Positions 1 through 8,121 are shown, counted from the stretch's first letter. The stretch: DNA of 27,197 nucleotides from Lachnoclostridium sp. (GCA_015057755.1 SVDR01000029.1:1-27197); one strand, 5' to 3'. Numbers and translations: made by a program. The notes: generated from the sequence alone by a model not told the origin.

Positions 1-19
1 CGCTCTGTTTGATGTTCAC

Positions 20-42
20 GTCATTGATGCTCGCTCAATGAC
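20..42 (-). repeat. Short stem-loop near the left edge
   Basis: GTCATTGA (20-27) pairs with TCAATGAC (35-42) around a 7-nt loop. Read on the minus strand, it would lie at the very 5' end of a transcript started by the promoter at 50-78. Whatever that transcript encodes is outside the window. Confidence 0.5.
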
Positions 43-49
43 AAGGCAT

Positions 50-78
50 ATCTTAGCACTACCTCCAACAAAAGTCAA
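50..78 (-). promoter_or_regulatory. Putative sigma-A promoter reading out of the window
   Basis: On the minus strand, TTGACT (78-73) and TAAGAT (55-50) are separated by exactly 17 nt. The start would be near 43 and transcription would leave the window leftwards. The first transcribed bases form the stem-loop at 20-42. No gene is visible downstream within the window, so this rests on promoter form only. Confidence 0.45.
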
Positions 79-172
79 CACCTTTTTTGCAAAGTTTTTT
101 GAATTGTTTTAAATGCATATGCAATTCCTCGAAACCACGCCCCTCCTTTGTGCATAATTACAATATAACCCA

Positions 173-219
173 AAAAGCCTTCGACTTCCCGTTGTAACCA
201 ACAGGTATCGAAGGCTTTT
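173..219 (-). terminator. Terminator of the epimerase-MFS unit
   Basis: AAAAGCCTTCGA (173-184) pairs over 12 bp with TCGAAGGCTTTT (208-219), with a 23-nt loop. On the minus strand the stem is followed by a T-rich run, and it lies just past the MFS stop codon. The A-rich and T-rich flanks could let it act in both directions. Confidence 0.8.
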
Positions 220-234
220 CTTCATATAATAATA

Positions 235-1443
235 TTATTTGTTCTCTCTTGCACTCCACGCACAGATGACTGCACTCACTGCACAGAACGCAAGCAGATA
301 AAACATATATTCATAGGTTCCGGTACGCTCCTGAAGCACACCGACGATGCTCGCCGGAATCGGAGAAAAAACGGAGTTCAGCATGATCACCGAATAGTTT
401 GATGCAAAATGCTCATTGCCATACAGTCCGCGTGTAACACTCGGGATCGTAGATGAGTTTCCTCCAAATAAAAACAAGGACACGCACACTAAGACAATCA
501 GGGCCGGCAGGAACTGATTTCGATACGCCAGATACATGAGCGCAACAACCACGATATTCGTTGTAGATAAAAATCTAGTTGTTGCCACGCCACCGATCTT
601 ATCAAAGATCACACCGGTAGCCAAACGTCCAAATCCATTGAACAGAGAACCAATGCTGACAACCATTGCTGCAGTTGCTGCTGTCATGCCAAGTTCACCG
701 GTCAATAATGGGGAAATGTGGTTGATGACTGCGAGACCAACGCTTCCCAATGTTACAATATAAATGAATATAAAATAAAATGTCGGGCTTTTCAGCATTT
801 CTTTCGTCGTTGCATTGTATTCGGAAACTGCAGACGCAAATGTCGGAGCCGGAAGTTTTTCAAATTCTTTCGCCTTAGGCATACGAATGAAAAATCCTCC
901 CAGTACAATTACCACAAGATCAACAACACCAAGAATAAAGAATGTTGTCTGCCATCCTAATCCACTTAAAAGTTTCTGACAAACAGGGCCTAACAGCGTT
1001 GTAGAAAGCGCATAACCCATGATCAAAATTCCGGTCGCAAATCCCGATTTATCACGGAACCACAACGGCAGTGTTGATACAATTGCAGAATAACACATAC
1101 CCACACTGGTTCCACAGATCACGCTGTATGTCAGATATAACTGCCAGATTTCCTTAACCTGTGTAGTCAGTAAGAAACCGCCCGCCAGCATCAAACCTGC
1201 CAGCTGGGCAATTCGTTCATAATGGAACGTCTTGGAAAGGATTCCGCAAAAGATTACACCTACTGCAAAGAAAATAATGTTCAAAGTAAACGCCAAAGAT
1301 GTCTGCGTACGACTCCAGCCGAACCATGCTTCCAGCGGACCAACAAAGATCGACCACGCATAACCGACTCCTAATAGAAGCAAAAGCAGAACACCATTCA
1401 GTAAAAACAAATAACGTTTTACTGACAAAGGAATATTTTTCAT
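235..1443 (-). CDS. MFS transporter, OFA (oxalate/formate antiporter-like) type
   Basis: A 402-residue polytopic membrane protein with about twelve hydrophobic segments. The N-terminal stretch with a GYAWSIFVGPL motif in helix 1, followed by a WSRTQTSLAF segment, is characteristic of the OFA subgroup of the major facilitator superfamily. Members exchange organic anions such as oxalate, formate or related monocarboxylates, but many are uncharacterised and the substrate cannot be told from sequence. The start at 1443 follows an AGAGGGA ribosome site. It lies 48 nt after the aldose epimerase-like gene on the same strand and has no obvious promoter of its own, so the two are probably co-transcribed; a strong terminator follows. 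Family confident, substrate unknown. Confidence 0.82.
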   Translation of the reverse strand: MKNIPLSVKRYLFLLNGVLLLLLLGVGYAWSIFVGPLEAWFGWSRTQTSLAFTLNIIFFAVGVIFCGILSKTFHYERIAQLAGLMLAGGFLLTTQVKEIWQLYLTYSVICGTSVGMCYSAIVSTLPLWFRDKSGFATGILIMGYALSTTLLGPVCQKLLSGLGWQTTFFILGVVDLVVIVLGGFFIRMPKAKEFEKLPAPTFASAVSEYNATTKEMLKSPTFYFIFIYIVTLGSVGLAVINHISPLLTGELGMTAATAAMVVSIGSLFNGFGRLATGVIFDKIGGVATTRFLSTTNIVVVALMYLAYRNQFLPALIVLVCVSLFLFGGNSSTIPSVTRGLYGNEHFASNYSVIMLNSVFSPIPASIVGVLQERTGTYEYMFYLLAFCAVSAVICAWSARENK

Positions 1444-1491
1444 TTCATTCGTCCCTCTTTTTCGTATCTATAATTATTTACATCCGCATCA

Positions 1492-2388
1492 TTAAACGGA
1501 TCGCTTCACTCCGGACAGAACTTCAACCGTATATTTCAGGCTCTTTACTTCACCCGGCTGTAAACAGATCACGTGCGGTTTATCCAGAAATTCTCCCGTT
1601 TCATTTTCGTATCCTGCACATCCATGCCATGGTTCCAGACAGATATACGGAGCCTTGTCTGCTCCTTTTGTCCAGAATGCGATCATCGGGAACTGTTCAA
1701 ATTCCATCTGAACACCGTGTCCTGTTTCCTTATGTTTCAAACTTACCTTATTGGAATTTAAACCACGGAACACAACAGTATCCAGACGCGCATAAACACT
1801 GTGATCCAGAGGAAGAATCTTTCCGGAAAGCATCGGCTCTGTATCGCCGTTGCGGAATAAGCCTCTTTCTGTCAGCAAGATCGTAGCCGCGTCTTCTTCT
1901 TTTTCGAATTCGAGCACATAATCCTCAAACTTCTCCCCCTCGTTCATCGGACAATTAAATGCTGTATGCGCTCCTACACAATAAGGAAGAACTTCATTTC
2001 CCGTATTTTTCACACGGTATTCTGTCGTAAATCCATTAGCAGTCAAATGATGTTCAATCTGGAAAGAAAACGAAAACGGATAAACCTTCCTCGTCTCTTC
2101 ATTCTCGCATAGTTCAAAAATAACATAATCGTCTCCTTGCTCTGCTACTGCAAACTCGCTGTTTCTGGCAAAACCATGGCGGCCCATCTTATATTCATTT
2201 CCATTGATCATAATCTTACCGTCTTTCAGGTTTCCAACAACCGGAAACAGGTTCGGATTACGTCCGGTCCAATATGCCGAATCTCCGCTCCAGATATATT
2301 CTTTTCCATCTTTATTAAAAGAAACCAGTTCGCCTCCGCGGGTTTCAACAATTCCCTTTACCTCTCCATATTTCAGTTCGATCTGCAT
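1492..2388 (-). CDS. Aldose 1-epimerase family protein (LacX/YeaD-like)
   Basis: About 298 residues of the galactose mutarotase-like beta-sandwich fold. Supporting motifs are NLFPVVGNLKDG (about 46-57), GRHGFARN (about 69-76, a conserved His) and GAHTAFNCP with a second His, then ICLEPWHG near the C-terminus. These proteins interconvert alpha and beta anomers of sugars or sugar phosphates, but members of this subfamily differ in substrate. The start was placed at 2388 because GGAGG lies 7 nt before that ATG; two in-frame ATGs further upstream are too close to or before the ribosome site. It heads a two-gene unit with the MFS transporter. It is distinct from the galM at 20973-22010. Confidence 0.85.
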   Translation of the reverse strand: MQIELKYGEVKGIVETRGGELVSFNKDGKEYIWSGDSAYWTGRNPNLFPVVGNLKDGKIMINGNEYKMGRHGFARNSEFAVAEQGDDYVIFELCENEETRKVYPFSFSFQIEHHLTANGFTTEYRVKNTGNEVLPYCVGAHTAFNCPMNEGEKFEDYVLEFEKEEDAATILLTERGLFRNGDTEPMLSGKILPLDHSVYARLDTVVFRGLNSNKVSLKHKETGHGVQMEFEQFPMIAFWTKGADKAPYICLEPWHGCAGYENETGEFLDKPHVICLQPGEVKSLKYTVEVLSGVKRSV

Positions 2389-2418
2389 ATCCATACCTCC
2401 GCTTTCATATTTCATACC

Positions 2419-2447
2419 TATTTAAAACTATATCAAAGTCCGGTCAA
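2419..2447 (-). promoter_or_regulatory. Promoter of the epimerase-MFS unit
   Basis: On the minus strand, TTGACC (2447-2442) and TAAATA (2424-2419) have a 17-nt spacer. It lies 31 nt upstream of the chosen epimerase start and is divergent from the nag operon promoter about 75 nt away. Confidence 0.55.
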
Positions 2448-2520
2448 AAAATCAATGTTCGAAAGGTCTCTGTTACAGCTTTGTTTCTGGTTGATTTATC
2501 ATCATTTTTGTCAGAATCGA

Positions 2521-2549
2521 GTGACAAAAAATGGATAACGTGGTACAAT
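2521..2549 (+). promoter_or_regulatory. Promoter of the ROK-nagB-nagA operon
   Basis: GTGACA (2521-2526), a 17-nt spacer and TACAAT (2544-2549), preceded by TG one base upstream of the -10 (extended -10). Predicted start about 2556. The leader is about 64 nt, contains the stem-loop at 2564-2594, and ends with an AGGAGG ribosome site (2605-2610) 9 nt before the ATG. Confidence 0.75.
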
Positions 2550-2563
2550 ATTTACACTAGACA

Positions 2564-2594
2564 AGTATGTGCGTATTTAGGGGAGGCGCATACT
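2564..2594 (+). promoter_or_regulatory. Stem-loop in the nag operon leader
   Basis: AGTATGTGC (2564-2572) pairs with GCGCATACT (2586-2594) over 9 bp, including one G-T wobble, around a 13-nt loop. It begins within about 10 nt of the predicted transcription start. It could be a repressor operator (GntR/LacI type), an mRNA 5' stabiliser or an RNA control element; the sequence does not decide which. Confidence 0.5.
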
Positions 2595-2619
2595 AATAAA
2601 TTTCAGGAGGATATTTATT

Positions 2620-3996
2620 ATGAATCGTTATGGTATCGATGTACAAGTAAAAAACATTCCTGTACTGGATCCGGAGTTTACTCCTCTCTTAAAGTTCAAT
2701 CAGGCTTTTTTAGAGAATGCAACAAAACCAGTTTCCATCGCAGTAGAGCGAGCTGACGGACAGATGGCTACTAAGAACACCATGATCCACGGCACACCGG
2801 AGATGGCAGAAGCAGACTGCTACTATATCGACAGAATCGTTAAGACAATGCTTTGGCTCCAGGGCGGTTTCAAAGTTTATATCAACGATAAAGCTATGTA
2901 CGACTACCTCAGCAGTGTTTACTGCAAGGGCGGCGCTCGTGAATTCGATTACAATTTCATGGCTAACATTTATGAGCATGAATTTGAAGTTGTTTACACA
3001 GACAACGTTCCGGAAGCAAAAGATGCTCCGTACAAAGCAGGCGGCAACTTAGAAGGCTGCCGTATCGGTTTCGACGCAGGCGGATCTGACCGTAAAGTAT
3101 CTGCTGTTATCGACGGTGAAACAGTTTACTCTGAAGAAGTTGTTTGGTATCCGAAGATCACAGCTGATCCGGATTATCACTACAACGGAATCGTTGAAGC
3201 TTTCAAATCTGCTGCTTCTCATATGCCGAGAGTTGATGCAGTTGGTATCTCTTCTGCAGGTATATTCATCAACAACCGTACTATGACAGCTTCTCTTTTC
3301 CTTGCTGTACCGAAGGAGCTTTATGATGAGAAAGTAAAAGATATTTATATTCGTGCCGTAAAAGACACATTTGGCGATGTTCCGTTCGCAGTTGCTAACG
3401 ATGGTGACGTTTCTGCTCTTGCAGGCACTATGAGCATCAAAGACAACAACGTTCTCGGTATCGCTATGGGTACAAGTGAAGCTGTTGGTTATATCGATGA
3501 AGAAGGCCGTATCACAGGCTGGTTAAACGAGCTCGCATTCGTTCCGGTTGACGCAAACCCGGATGCTATGATCGATGAGTGGGCCGGCGATATCGGCTGC
3601 GGCGTTAAGTATTTCTCTCAGGACAGCGTCATCAAACTTGCTCCGGCTGCAGGTATCGAATTAGATGAGTCTGCTGCTCCGGCACAGAAATTAAAAGCTG
3701 TTCAGGCTCTTATGGCTGAGGATGATCCGCGTGCTGCTAAGATCTACGAGTCTATCGGCTGCTACCTTGGTCATACTCTTGCGTACTACCATGAGACATA
3801 CGGTTTCCGTTATGCACTTCTCCTTGGCCGCGTAATGAGCGGTAAAGGCGGCGACCTGTTAATCGAAACATGCCAGAAAGTTCTCAACGACGAATATCCG
3901 GAAGTTGCTTCCAAGTTCGAGTTAAGATTACCGGATGAGTACTTCCGCCGTGTTGGTCAGTCCATGGCTGTTGCAAGCTTACCGGAGCTGAACTAA
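2620..3996 (+). CDS. ROK-family protein with N-terminal extension, putative amino-sugar kinase
   Basis: A protein of 458 residues, far longer than usual ROK kinases (about 300). A ROK/actin-like ATPase core starts near residue 145: phosphate-1 motif FDAGGSDRK (151-159), GISSAGIFINN (209-219), the ANDGDVSALAG segment (259-269) with the likely catalytic Asp261, and a GIAMGTSEA phosphate-2 segment (280-288). The first 145 residues match no domain I recognise. The conserved ROK zinc-binding cysteine/histidine cluster is not seen: the region after GWLNELAF has only Cys327. It is the first gene of the operon with nagB and nagA, so a kinase for GlcNAc, glucosamine or a related sugar is plausible. 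A regulatory or sensor role is also possible, though no helix-turn-helix is evident. AGGAGG at 2605-2610 supports the start. Confidence 0.75.
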   Translation: MNRYGIDVQVKNIPVLDPEFTPLLKFNQAFLENATKPVSIAVERADGQMATKNTMIHGTPEMAEADCYYIDRIVKTMLWLQGGFKVYINDKAMYDYLSSVYCKGGAREFDYNFMANIYEHEFEVVYTDNVPEAKDAPYKAGGNLEGCRIGFDAGGSDRKVSAVIDGETVYSEEVVWYPKITADPDYHYNGIVEAFKSAASHMPRVDAVGISSAGIFINNRTMTASLFLAVPKELYDEKVKDIYIRAVKDTFGDVPFAVANDGDVSALAGTMSIKDNNVLGIAMGTSEAVGYIDEEGRITGWLNELAFVPVDANPDAMIDEWAGDIGCGVKYFSQDSVIKLAPAAGIELDESAAPAQKLKAVQALMAEDDPRAAKIYESIGCYLGHTLAYYHETYGFRYALLLGRVMSGKGGDLLIETCQKVLNDEYPEVASKFELRLPDEYFRRVGQSMAVASLPELN

Positions 3997-4021
3997 TTGA
4001 TCTGATTTTATAGTTTTTTCA

Positions 4022-4066
4022 GGCGGACCTGTTTTTTGACAGGTTCGCCGCAATGTAACATATACT
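4022..4066 (+). promoter_or_regulatory. Intercistronic stem-loop with embedded -35-like box before nagB
   Basis: GGCGGACCTGT (4022-4032) pairs with ACAGGTTCGCC (4039-4049), 11 bp with one wobble and a 6-nt loop. No T-run follows, so it is not a normal terminator. A perfect TTGACA (4036-4041) lies in the loop and 3' arm, and TATACT (4061-4066) follows at a long 19-nt spacing. It may be an mRNA processing or stabilising stem, or an internal promoter with a palindromic operator. Confidence 0.45.
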
Positions 4067-4097
4067 ATATCACCGAAATATAAGGAGATTTTTAGCT

Positions 4098-4850
4098 ATG
4101 AGAATTTATATGGAAGCAGATTATGCTGCAATGAGCAAACGTGCTGCAAACATCATCGCTGCAGAAGTTATTAGAAAACCGAACTGTGTACTTGGCCTTG
4201 CTACAGGTTCCACACCGATCGCTACATACAAGGGATTAATTGAGAAATACAACAATGGCGAGATCAGCTTCAAAGAAGTAAAATCCGTAAACCTTGACGA
4301 GTACAAAGGCCTTGCAGGCACACATGATCAGAGCTACCGTTACTTCATGCAGGAAAATCTGTTCAAACACATCGACATCGATGTTGCTAACACAAACGTT
4401 CCGAACGGTCTTGCAGAGGATGCAGATGCTGAATGTGCAAACTACGATGCACTTGTTGCTTCCCTCGGTTACGCTGATATTCAGCTCCTCGGTCTTGGCA
4501 ACAACGGTCACATCGGTTTCAACGAGCCGGATGCTTTCTTCACAAAAGAGACTCATGTTGTAGATCTTACACAGAGCACAATCGATGCAAACGCTCGTTT
4601 CTTCGAGACAATTGATGACGTTCCGCGTCAGGCACTTACTATGGGTGTTGGCTGCATTATGGCTGCTCGCCGCGTTCTTCTGATCGCTTCCGGCGAAGCA
4701 AAGGCAGACGCTCTTTATAAGATGATTTGTGGTCCGATCACTCCGGATTGCCCGGCATCTATCCTTCAGCTCCATCCGGACGTAGTTGTTGTTGGTGATA
4801 CAGCTTCCTTAAGCAAAGTTGTTGAAGCGGGGGTTAAAGTATGCGAATAA
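4098..4850 (+). CDS. nagB: Glucosamine-6-phosphate deaminase
   Basis: A 250-residue cytosolic enzyme that converts glucosamine 6-phosphate to fructose 6-phosphate and ammonia, the last step of GlcNAc catabolism before glycolysis. It shows GLATGSTP (33-40, phosphate binding), NLDEYKGL (65-72, with catalytic Asp67), and LGNNGHIGFNEP (133-144, with ring-opening His138 and Glu143). Length matches the short Firmicute form, which lacks the C-terminal allosteric tail of the Escherichia coli enzyme. AAGGAG at 4082-4087 supports the start. The 3' end overlaps nagA by 10 nt, implying translational coupling, and the gene shares the operon with the upstream ROK protein. Identification is firm. Confidence 0.97.
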   Translation: MRIYMEADYAAMSKRAANIIAAEVIRKPNCVLGLATGSTPIATYKGLIEKYNNGEISFKEVKSVNLDEYKGLAGTHDQSYRYFMQENLFKHIDIDVANTNVPNGLAEDADAECANYDALVASLGYADIQLLGLGNNGHIGFNEPDAFFTKETHVVDLTQSTIDANARFFETIDDVPRQALTMGVGCIMAARRVLLIASGEAKADALYKMICGPITPDCPASILQLHPDVVVVGDTASLSKVVEAGVKVCE

Positions 4851-5968
4851 TCGGCGGACAGGTTTTTGATCTTGAAAAAGGATTTGTCGAGCGCGATCTT
4901 TGCACAGCAGGTATGTTAATTTCCGAAAACAGCGGTGATGACGTTGTCATTGACGCTGCGGACTGTTATGTAATTCCGGGCCTTGTTGATGTTCACTTCC
5001 ACGGTGCTGTGGGCGAGGACTTCAGTGATGCATCTGCGGAAGGTCTTCAGAAGATCGCAGATTTCGAATTATCCGAGGGCGTTACATATATCTGCCCGAC
5101 TGGTATGACTCTTTTAGAGGATCAGTTAACAAAAGTATGTCAGGTAACTGCTGCACACAGAAAGAGCAATCCGACCGGTGCAGAAGTTGTTGGTATTCAT
5201 CTTGAGGGTCCGTTCCTTTGCGTAGCAAAGAAAGGTGCCCAGAACGAAGCTTTCTTACATACACCGGACGTTGCGATGCTTCGCCGTCTCAATGAAGCTT
5301 CCGAAGGTTGTGTAAAATTAGTAACAGTTGCTCCGGAAGAGCCGAACGGTATCGAATTCGTTCGCGAGGCTACAAAGGATGGTATTACTGTTTCTCTCGG
5401 TCACACAATCGCAAACTACGACATTGCAAGTGCTGCATATGCTGCAGGTGCTTCCCACGCAACACACCTTTACAATGGTATGCCGTCCTTCCTTCACCGT
5501 GAACCGGGCGTGATCGGTGCAGCTTGTGATGCTCCGCATGTAAAGGCAGAGCTGATCTGTGACGGTGTTCACATTCACGGCAGTGTTGTACGCACCACAT
5601 TTAAGATGTTCGGTAAAGAGCGTATGGTCATCATCTCCGACTCTTTAAGAGCAACAGGCATGCCGGATGGCATTTATCCGTTCGGCGGTCAGGAGATCGA
5701 AGTTCACGGAAACCGTGCGACAATCGCAGGTCATCCGGAGACTCTTGCCGGCTCCGTTACATCCTTAATGGGCTGCATGCGTCAGGCAGTAAAATTCGGT
5801 ATCCCGCTTGCAGACGCTGTTCGTGCTTCCTCCTACAACCCGGCTCAGCAGATCAAGATTGATGATCGCTGCGGCAGCTTAGAGGTTGGCAAAGAGGCCA
5901 GCATCGTACTCTTAAACAAAGACGATCTCTCTGTTAAGAAGATCATCTTCAAGGGTGCTGAAGTTTAA
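4841..5968 (+). CDS. nagA: N-acetylglucosamine-6-phosphate deacetylase
   Basis: A 375-residue metal-dependent amidohydrolase that removes acetate from GlcNAc-6-phosphate, giving the substrate of NagB. Diagnostic segments: DVHFHG (50-55), IHLEGPF (119-125, metal-ligand Glu122), LGH (186-188), HATHLYNGM (206-214), DGVH (241-244) and SDSLRATG (266-273, catalytic Asp267). The start overlaps the nagB end by 10 nt, with a GGGGG-type ribosome site inside nagB. It is the last gene of the operon and is closed by the hairpin at 5981. Length and motifs are complete, so the enzyme should be active. Confidence 0.97.
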   Translation: MRIIGGQVFDLEKGFVERDLCTAGMLISENSGDDVVIDAADCYVIPGLVDVHFHGAVGEDFSDASAEGLQKIADFELSEGVTYICPTGMTLLEDQLTKVCQVTAAHRKSNPTGAEVVGIHLEGPFLCVAKKGAQNEAFLHTPDVAMLRRLNEASEGCVKLVTVAPEEPNGIEFVREATKDGITVSLGHTIANYDIASAAYAAGASHATHLYNGMPSFLHREPGVIGAACDAPHVKAELICDGVHIHGSVVRTTFKMFGKERMVIISDSLRATGMPDGIYPFGGQEIEVHGNRATIAGHPETLAGSVTSLMGCMRQAVKFGIPLADAVRASSYNPAQQIKIDDRCGSLEVGKEASIVLLNKDDLSVKKIIFKGAEV

Positions 5969-5980
5969 TTCAAAAAATTA

Positions 5981-6018
5981 TCCCAGGTATCGATCTTGAT
6001 ACCTGGGATTTTCTTATT
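5981..6018. terminator. Bidirectional terminator between nagA and the S9 peptidase
   Basis: TCCCAGGTATC (5981-5991) pairs over 11 bp with GATACCTGGGA (5998-6008) around a 6-nt loop. TTTTCTTATT follows on the plus strand, and the complementary T-rich run follows on the minus strand. It serves the convergent nagA and peptidase genes. Confidence 0.92.
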
Positions 6019-7813
6019 AAATATGCTTTTTAATAAATGCAACGATCTTTTTGTAGCAGTCCAGCTTGTTGTGCATCTTCACAACACCGTGGCCTTCATC
6101 TTCGTAACGAAGGTATTCCACTTCCACTCCCATGTCTTTCAGCTTCGCAACTGCCTGCTCCGCCTCTGTGACCGGTACACGCGGGTCATTGGCACCGTGT
6201 GCGATAATGATCGGAGTCTCCATATCATCCACTTTTGCCGCCGGAGAAACATTAAATAAGATATCGCGGTGTTTTGCCAGATAACCATACTCCGGTTCAC
6301 GAGCTGTACGACGGTAATCCGATGTATTCTCAAGGAATGTTACAAGGTTGAACATACCAACCTGCGCAACTGCACATGCCCAGAGTTTCGGAAGTCTTGC
6401 ACAGCAGGATAATGTCATAAATCCGCCATAACTGATACCGGAAACGATCATCTTCTTCGAATCTGCGATTCCAGTCTCTACCAGATGACCCACAAGACTC
6501 TCAATATCCTTCACTGCATCCAGACGCTTCTCAATATCGTCCATATGGCAATATTCTTTACCATAACCTGTTGAACCGCGCACGTTCGGAGCAACAACCG
6601 CAATTCCTTCGCTGACAATATACTGAAGGTAAGCATTATACAGACAGGTAGTCTGGCTCTCCGGACCGCCGTGGATCTCGATCAGTATCGGAAGCTTTTC
6701 TGCTTTCTTTCCCTTCGGAACATACAGCCAGTACGGAACCTCAAGTCCGTCAAAACTCTTATAACTGCAAAGCTGAACCTCTACCAGTTCTTCTTTGGAA
6801 AGTCTTCCGCCGTCTGTCAGCTGCTCCAGGGAATCCTTTTCCATATCATACATCCAGAGACGAGACGGCATCTGACCGCTTGTTAATGCAAAGGCAAGGC
6901 AATAGCTTCCCGGTGCCCATGCAAGATACTCACGGTCTCCGCCGCTGGAGCGCATACCTGCTTTCGGGAGCTTCGGTTCTGCTGCAATACTGAAATCGCT
7001 CGTATTCAGGATCACGATCTTTGCATATCCATTCTGATTCTCTGTCACTGCCAGATATTTGTCATCGTAGCTCAATGCAGCGAATGTGCACTCATATTCA
7101 GACTGATATACAGAAGTCAGTTCTTTTGCAGCAAGATCGTAATATGCCACATGGTTTCTGTCGCGGTCGCGGTCTGTGATCATGAACAAGCCGGAACCGT
7201 CTTTCTTCCAAGTCGGATTTTCCTCTCTGGAAATCTTTGCATCTGTCGGAATACGCTCAGTTACACCTGTTTCCAGATCTGTCATCCACATCGGATGATT
7301 CGCATAACCGCCATTTTCATAATATGTCATCTTCTTTCCATCCGGAGAAAGTCCCGGAGAAATACACATATGTTTGTCATTTTCAACGATAATCTTCTCT
7401 TCCTTTGTATTCATATCAAACAGACAGATATCGTGGTACTTTTTATCGCGGGCATTGCTCATATACGCCATCTTTGTGCCATTTTCCACCATACCTGCAA
7501 TTCTGTGAAGAACCGTCGGACGCTCGATCAATGCAGTTGGTTCCGCATCATCATATCCGAGGATAAACGGCTGTTCATTTTCACTTCCATTGGTATCCAA
7601 TGTAAATAAAATCTGTTTGCCGGCTCTGTATGGCTTCATGCTTACCACTTTGCTGTTAAAGAAAGTTCTTTGTTTTACCTCTCCTGTTTTCAGATCCTTT
7701 TCCCACATCTGCGGAGAACCTGCACGGTTGCTGATAAAAATAATCCTGGAATCATCCAGCCAGACCGGATGTCCGTCAGTATACTCCAGTAAATAACGCT
7801 CTAACTTATCCAT
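6017..7813 (-). CDS. S9-family (prolyl oligopeptidase-type) serine peptidase
   Basis: A 598-residue protein with no signal peptide. The first 340 residues are a TolB/WD40-like beta-propeller (repeated SPDGK, SYDDKYLAV-like segments), which in this family gates entry of small peptides. The alpha/beta-hydrolase domain follows: oxyanion segment HGGPES (381-386), GISYGGF (459-465, nucleophile Ser461), HGANDPRVP (539-547, Asp543) and DEGHGV (572-577, His575). Together these form a complete catalytic triad. It probably cleaves short peptides in the cytosol, as an acylaminoacyl or dipeptidyl peptidase; exact specificity is unknown. AGGAGGT lies just before the start. It is a single-gene unit, convergent with nagA. 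Confidence 0.9.
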   Translation of the reverse strand: MDKLERYLLEYTDGHPVWLDDSRIIFISNRAGSPQMWEKDLKTGEVKQRTFFNSKVVSMKPYRAGKQILFTLDTNGSENEQPFILGYDDAEPTALIERPTVLHRIAGMVENGTKMAYMSNARDKKYHDICLFDMNTKEEKIIVENDKHMCISPGLSPDGKKMTYYENGGYANHPMWMTDLETGVTERIPTDAKISREENPTWKKDGSGLFMITDRDRDRNHVAYYDLAAKELTSVYQSEYECTFAALSYDDKYLAVTENQNGYAKIVILNTSDFSIAAEPKLPKAGMRSSGGDREYLAWAPGSYCLAFALTSGQMPSRLWMYDMEKDSLEQLTDGGRLSKEELVEVQLCSYKSFDGLEVPYWLYVPKGKKAEKLPILIEIHGGPESQTTCLYNAYLQYIVSEGIAVVAPNVRGSTGYGKEYCHMDDIEKRLDAVKDIESLVGHLVETGIADSKKMIVSGISYGGFMTLSCCARLPKLWACAVAQVGMFNLVTFLENTSDYRRTAREPEYGYLAKHRDILFNVSPAAKVDDMETPIIIAHGANDPRVPVTEAEQAVAKLKDMGVEVEYLRYEDEGHGVVKMHNKLDCYKKIVAFIKKHI

Positions 7814-7850
7814 AATTACCTCCTGACAAGTTGTAAAATATATTGATAGT

Positions 7851-7917
7851 GCTTTTCAAATTCATTTCATACATAACTCTTCTCTTACTATACCAAATTC
7901 CCGGATATTTGAAAAGC
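7851..7917 (-). promoter_or_regulatory. Peptidase promoter region flanked by an 11-bp inverted repeat
   Basis: On the minus strand TATAGT (7892-7887) is preceded by TGG, an extended -10; the -35 is poor. A perfect inverted repeat, GCTTTTCAAAT (7851-7861) and ATTTGAAAAGC (7907-7917), brackets it with 45 nt between arms. One arm falls in the -35 region and the other in the leader, an arrangement suited to a looping repressor. Confidence 0.45.
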
Positions 7918-8045
7918 AATTCTCAAAAAAAGTATTCAAAAATCAAGATTCAACTCTATCCGCTGTTTCAAATGCAGATATATTTATAATTATTTGTATA
8001 TATTTAGACAATTTAAATTTTATAAAATTATTTTCAAAATATATG

Positions 8046-8074
8046 TTGACAAATCTCATTACATGATGTACAAT
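8046..8074 (+). promoter_or_regulatory. Strong promoter of the micro-ORF RNA
   Basis: TTGACA (8046-8051), a 17-nt spacer and TACAAT (8069-8074). The 70 nt upstream are almost pure A/T, resembling an UP element. Predicted start about 8081. No conventional gene lies downstream on this strand before the oppositely oriented DUF1292 gene. Confidence 0.75.
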
Positions 8075-8121
8075 AAAGACAACAAAAGAAGAGACAACTT
8101 CTCAAACAGGAGGAAAGTCCA

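Noticed and set aside
4491..4529. NagB motif has GNNGHIGFNEP where Escherichia coli has an Asp before GH
   Set aside because: From memory, Asn in this position is normal for Firmicute NagB/GamA enzymes, so it is not a sign of inactivity.
4236..4775. 179-codon open frame antisense to nagB
   Set aside because: nagB is certain on the other strand; the antisense protein has no recognisable domain and arises from codon bias.
8108..8120. GAGGAAAGTCC resembles the conserved 5' segment of bacterial RNase P RNA
   Set aside because: The match is about 11 nt only. None of the other conserved RNase P regions follows, the transcript is too short and AT-rich, and the match coincides with a ribosome site.
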